Positions 35,283 through 38,911 of a stretch of 38,911 nucleotides of DNA are shown here, piece by piece. Location: assembly GCA_022844015.1 (NCBI GenBank), contig JALHMO010000061.1, forward strand, positions 1 through 38,911, written 5' to 3'. A program made the translations under genes and the position numbers. The notes under the pieces are model-generated. The model was given only the letters and a program-made list of their open reading frames with translations, had not been told where the DNA came from and ran no database searches. Numbering within the stretch: position 1 is the stretch's first letter; every line of letters begins with the position of its first letter. Origin of the DNA: Reyranella sp. (GTDB taxonomy: Bacteria > Pseudomonadota > Alphaproteobacteria > Reyranellales > Reyranellaceae).

Positions 35283-35331
35283 GCGTCATTTGCGTCACAG
35301 CGTCATTGGCGTTTGACATCAAGGACTTGGC
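35283..35331. repeat. Second 9-base tandem plus ATCAAGGACTTGGC
   Basis: GCGTCATTT, GCGTCACAG and CGTCATTGG run in tandem (35283-35309), followed by ATCAAGGACTTGGC (35318-35331). The architecture is the same as at 35094-35144, although the 9-base unit differs. Confidence 0.65.
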
Positions 35332-35432
35332 GGTGACTCACCGGATTGGCGTTGCGTCGACGGCGGGTCGCTTGCATCGGTGCCGACTGATCACGGTGAC
35401 ATCCTTCGAAGCGCATGGATATGGTCCCACCG

Positions 35433-35626
35433 GCTATCATGGGAGCGTACGAGCGGGCAGAGGAGACAGCCGCGTTGGCTCTGTCCTGCAGCCACCGTCG
35501 TCTGTGCAATCGTACCTGCCGATCGCGCCTGCTATCACGACATCGCGCGAGCGGACAGAGAGGACAGGCGGCCTGGCTCGCGTCTACGGCCACGATCGTG
35601 TGCAATCAATTGCACACGTCCTGCCC
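35433..35626. repeat. Degenerate ~95-base direct repeat with GTGCAAT palindromes
   Basis: 35433-35520 and 35531-35626 align along most of their length (GCTATCA, GAGCGG(G/A)CAGAG, TGGCTC, GCCAC, TGTGCAATC, CCTGCC in the same order). The second contains a perfect CGTGTGCAAT-CA-ATTGCACACG palindrome (35597-35618). A third partial copy with GTGCAAT-TG-ATTGCAC lies near 35735-35785. Confidence 0.6.
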
Positions 35627-35802
35627 GCGTCAGGCAGCGACAGGCGAGCGGGATGCTCGCGGTCCGCAAGTGCATGGCCGCCTCACGGAGCCTCATCGCG
35701 CCGAATCACGGCGGGGAACTCAGGCTCCGGCCGTAATGGCTCTCTCCTGCTGCCATTCGGCCGTGCAATTGATTGCACTGCGCCGATGGCGCTCATTCAT
35801 GC

Positions 35803-37059
<1,257 letters not shown>

Positions 37060-37097
37060 GACTGCCGGCTTTCGTGAGGGTCGGTGAAGGCGGCCGG

Positions 37098-37125
37098 ACT
37101 ATAGCGGCGGACCTCGGCCGGGCAA
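37098..37125 (-). promoter_or_regulatory. Probable sigma-70-type promoter for argG
   Basis: The minus strand has TTGCCC (37125-37120), a 16-base spacer and TATAGT (37103-37098), within GCTATAGT. Start would be near 37090, giving a ~30-base leader. Confidence 0.5.
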
Positions 37126-37134
37126 GCCTGCCGC

Positions 37135-37156
37135 AAAGCCGCTATAGTGCGGCTTT
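37135..37156 (+). promoter_or_regulatory. Palindrome carrying the -10-like element of the methyltransferase gene
   Basis: A perfect AAAGCCGC-TATAGT-GCGGCTTT inverted repeat. The loop TATAGT matches a -10 hexamer and is identical to that of the divergent argG promoter. Transcription would start near 37155, only about 15 bases before the ATG at 37170. The symmetric arms could be an operator. Confidence 0.45.
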
Positions 37157-37169
37157 AGCGTCCACGACC

Positions 37170-38198
37170 ATGGCCTCCACCCTAGATCGCCTCACCTATG
37201 CCGCCCGCCAGACGGCGCGCGTCGCCTGGTACGCCGGCCACTACGCTGCCGGCCTGCGCCTGCTGAAGCCGATGCCCAAGCCGGACTTCCCGGTCGGGCC
37301 GACACCCTCGCGGGCCGAGCTGACGGCCGACATGCGCGCCCTGTTCCAGCGCGAATGGCAGGACATCGCAGCCGGCCTGTTACCTGCCCCCCGGGCGCGC
37401 GGACCGGAGCCGGCGGAATTCCTGCGCCGCAGCCTGCTCTATTTCCGCGACCTGCCGCTGGTCGATTCGCGCCGCCACGGCCAGCTCGACGACGAGATGC
37501 GGCCCGGCCGGCAGGACGACGGCCTGCCCGAGTACTACCGCCAGAATTTCCACTTCCAGAGCGGCGGCTGGCTGACCGACCACTCGGCGGCGATCTACGA
37601 CACCCAGGTCGAGGTGCTGTTCACGGGAGCGGCCGACATCATGCGCCGGCGCGCCCTGAAGCCGATCGCCGAATGGATGACCGGCCGCAACCAGCGCACC
37701 CTGGCCGGCCTCGATGTCGGCTGCGGCACCGGCCGCCTGCTCGCCTTCCTGCACGATGCCTGGCCCGGCATCCGTCTCACCGGCGTCGATCTCAGCGCCC
37801 CCTATCTCGCCGAGGCGCGCCGCCTGGTCGGCCGCACGGCCAGGGTGAAGCTGATCGAGGGCGCGGCCGAGAAGCTGCCGTTCGAAGACGCCAGCCTCGA
37901 TTTCGTCGTCTCGTCGTTCCTGCTGCACGAGCTGCCCGACGCTATTCGGAACGAGGCCCTTGCCGAGATGGCCCGCGTCACGAAGCCGGACGGCCTGGTG
38001 GTGATCGTCGATTCGATCCAGAAGGGCGACCAGCCGTCGTGGGACGGCCTGCTCGACCTGTTTCCGCATTATTTTCACGAGCCCTACTACGCGGGCTACG
38101 CCAACGGCCGCCTCGACGACTGGGCGGCGACTGCCGGCCTGACGCCGACGGCGAGCGAACGCGCATTCCTGTCGCGTGTAGTGGCGCTCGGGAGGTAG
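37170..38198 (+). CDS. Class I SAM-dependent methyltransferase
   Basis: A 342-residue protein with an N-terminal helical extension (about 1-185) unlike small methyltransferases, then a Rossmann-fold methyltransferase domain: LAGLDVGCGTGRLLAFLH (motif I), TGVDLSAPYLAEARR (motif II region), AEKLPFEDASLDFVVSSFLLHEL (motif III/post) and ARVTKPDGLVVIVDSIQ. The tail contains QPSWDGLLDLFPHYFHEPYY, resembling proteins acting on lipid or quinone substrates, but the substrate is unassigned. The ATG at 37170 has no clear ribosome site. Divergent from argG. A short copy of its 3' coding region lies downstream (38223-38277). Confidence 0.85.
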   Translation: MASTLDRLTYAARQTARVAWYAGHYAAGLRLLKPMPKPDFPVGPTPSRAELTADMRALFQREWQDIAAGLLPAPRARGPEPAEFLRRSLLYFRDLPLVDSRRHGQLDDEMRPGRQDDGLPEYYRQNFHFQSGGWLTDHSAAIYDTQVEVLFTGAADIMRRRALKPIAEWMTGRNQRTLAGLDVGCGTGRLLAFLHDAWPGIRLTGVDLSAPYLAEARRLVGRTARVKLIEGAAEKLPFEDASLDFVVSSFLLHELPDAIRNEALAEMARVTKPDGLVVIVDSIQKGDQPSWDGLLDLFPHYFHEPYYAGYANGRLDDWAATAGLTPTASERAFLSRVVALGR

Positions 38199-38422
38199 CC
38201 GAGCGAGCCGAGATCGCGCATGCGATCAGCCTTCCTGGGATGGGCTGCTCGACCTCTTCCCGCACTATTTTCACGAGATCTGTGTCACTCGCGGTCAAGC
38301 CATCGAGCTGGCGACCTACGACCAGCGATGCTTGCCACGGCACGAACGCTCGCCATCAGGCCGGCCGCCCTCTGACCGGCAAGGCACACGATGGACCTTC
38401 ACGGCGAGCTCGGCCTCGGCAG
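38199..38422. other. Gene-free gap with a methyltransferase remnant
   Basis: No intact gene. The first 100 bases contain the remnant described at 38223-38277; the rest (38278-38422) shows no structure and leads to the 3' end of the PIN-domain gene on the other strand. Confidence 0.6.
38223..38277 (+). pseudogene. Fragment of a second copy of the methyltransferase gene
   Basis: 38227-38277 matches 38031-38081 with 7 differences in 51 bases. In the shared frame both encode QPSWDGLLDLFPHYFHE, so every difference is synonymous. Similarity ends abruptly on both sides. It is a remnant of a related gene that evolved under protein selection before being cut down, for example through recombination with a homologous allele. 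Confidence 0.65.
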
Positions 38423-38823
38423 CTATGGCGCGACGACCGGCGGACTGAGTTTCATGGCGGTAGCTTGGCGACGCATGCCGATGTCAAATGAGACAAAGGC
38501 ATCGACATGACCGCTGGAAGCGAGATGGATCGCGTCCGCAAAGTCCATGCCGCGTCTGAACCAGTCGAGCGCACGTTCAATTGATGCCGCGTCCTCGATG
38601 TGCGCGTCAGCCGTGCCCAGAATCATCTCGATTGCCGCGATGATCTTTTCCCTAGGCTCGCGATAGACGCCGCGAAGTACCCACTCGAGCTCCATGACGA
38701 CCGACTTGGGCACGAAGACCGCACCGGTCAGAGCCTGCCGTGCGGCGGCCACCTGTTCAGCATCGTCCCGAGCGAAAAGCCGTACAATGACGTTAGGGTC
38801 TGTGACGAAATAATCGAATCCAT
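38423..38823 (-). pseudogene. VapC-like PIN-domain toxin gene with a damaged 5' end
   Basis: The frame encodes a PIN-domain ribonuclease: VTDPNVIVRLFARDDAEQ (first Asp; Pro replaces the usual Thr of DTN), VFVPKSVVMELEWVLRGVY (Glu), MDFADAIHLASS (Asp) and FVSFDIGM (last Asp). No ATG, GTG or TTG precedes the first Asp in this frame; the first start is GTG at 38752, which would remove it. An ATG at 38823 is in another frame, and one extra T in the ATTATTTCG stretch would join them (MDSIIFVTDPNV). A one-base frameshift or sequencing error is the simplest reading. The antitoxin would lie past the right edge; an in-frame TAG near 38882 may end it. Confidence 0.6.
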
Positions 38824-38911
38824 TTGGGTTGTATAAAGCAGTAATAGAATCCAGATTTCGAGCATATGGGGTAGAGAGACACTATATATTGACGAGGTGG
38901 TCGACTGGGAC
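38824..38911. other. AT-rich right edge, no gene assigned
   Basis: These last 88 bases are clearly more AT-rich than the rest of the window. On the minus strand they could hold the last codons of a preceding gene (ending in a TAG near 38882), expected to be the antitoxin partner of the PIN gene, but too little is visible to identify it. Confidence 0.35.

Larger units (their letters stand above)
34752..35802. other. 1.05-kb gene-free region of mixed tandem and dispersed repeats
   Basis: No coding sequence is recognised; open frames here show only repeat-derived peptides. It contains four CAGGGA units 21-22 bases apart (34935-35005), 9-base tandems (35094-35124, 35283-35309), two exact ATCAAGGACTTGGC copies, a 14-base direct repeat (35174-35187, 35194-35207), a degenerate ~95-base direct repeat (35433-35626) and a single arm of the 19199-19271 repeat (35644-35670). 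It separates the Lgt-like gene's upstream side from the 3' end of argG, so promoter activity for the Lgt-like gene should lie near 34760-34900, but none is clear. Confidence 0.7.

Noticed and set aside
34876..35322. 148-codon minus-strand frame across the repeat region
   Set aside because: Its peptide is produced by tandem DNA repeats (TDR and SLI-type units), without ribosome site or recognisable domain.
34935..35331. Possible CRISPR array
   Set aside because: Repeats are too short (9 and about 21 bases), not separated by unique spacers of constant size, and no cas gene is present.

Overview
This is a GC-rich chromosomal window with overlapping housekeeping genes and the alphaproteobacterial gene order phoR-pstSCAB-phoU-phoB. 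It also has several glnK/amtB, CobW and UbiH-type genes. Together these suggest an alphaproteobacterium, perhaps Rhodospirillales/Reyranella-like; that placement is inference from gene content only. No rRNA, tRNA, CRISPR array, prophage or insertion sequence was recognised.

Layout: 1-295 is repeat-rich spacer. 296-3931 (-) is a pqiB-pqiC-pqiA lipid-transport operon, followed upstream by a Tat-type patatin lipoprotein, FtsK and a DapC-like aminotransferase (all -, to 9276). 9424-13179 (-) holds two consecutive glnK-amtB pairs. The upstream pair is preceded by a near-consensus sigma-54 promoter, and a second sigma-54 promoter 28 bp away fires in the opposite direction into a TorF-type outer-membrane protein (13337-14200, +). 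Next come a UbiH-family hydroxylase (+), an MFS permease (-), a CobW/COG0523 GTPase overlapping a WD40 protein (+), a Bcr/CflA exporter (-), a ThiF/MoeB-DsrE pair, a PfkB sugar/nucleoside kinase and an AmpG permease (+).

24134-24696 is a second large repeat-rich spacer sharing modules with the left edge of the window. 24697-31628 (-) is the complete phosphate regulon phoR-pstS-pstC-pstA-pstB-phoU-phoB, with a recognisable Pho box before pstS. Upstream on the same strand are a rhomboid protease, a small two-helix membrane protein, a radical SAM protein resembling the COG1964/tetraether-synthase family and a divergent Lgt-like membrane protein. The last three are tightly packed and form the best candidate here for an uncharacterised system, possibly membrane-lipid modification. 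34752-35802 is gene-free and built of several kinds of tandem and dispersed repeats. The right end holds argG (-), a divergent SAM methyltransferase (+), a small coding echo of that methyltransferase and a VapC-like PIN toxin gene with a damaged 5' end.

Functionally the window covers nitrogen (GlnK/AmtB, sigma-54) and phosphate (Pho) acquisition, envelope lipid handling (Pqi/MCE, patatin, AmpG, Lgt-like/radical SAM) and core metabolism (DapC, ArgG, ubiquinone). The intergenic spaces are unusually rich in palindromic repeats, several of which recur in the window. All functional assignments come from reading motifs by eye; no database search was run.
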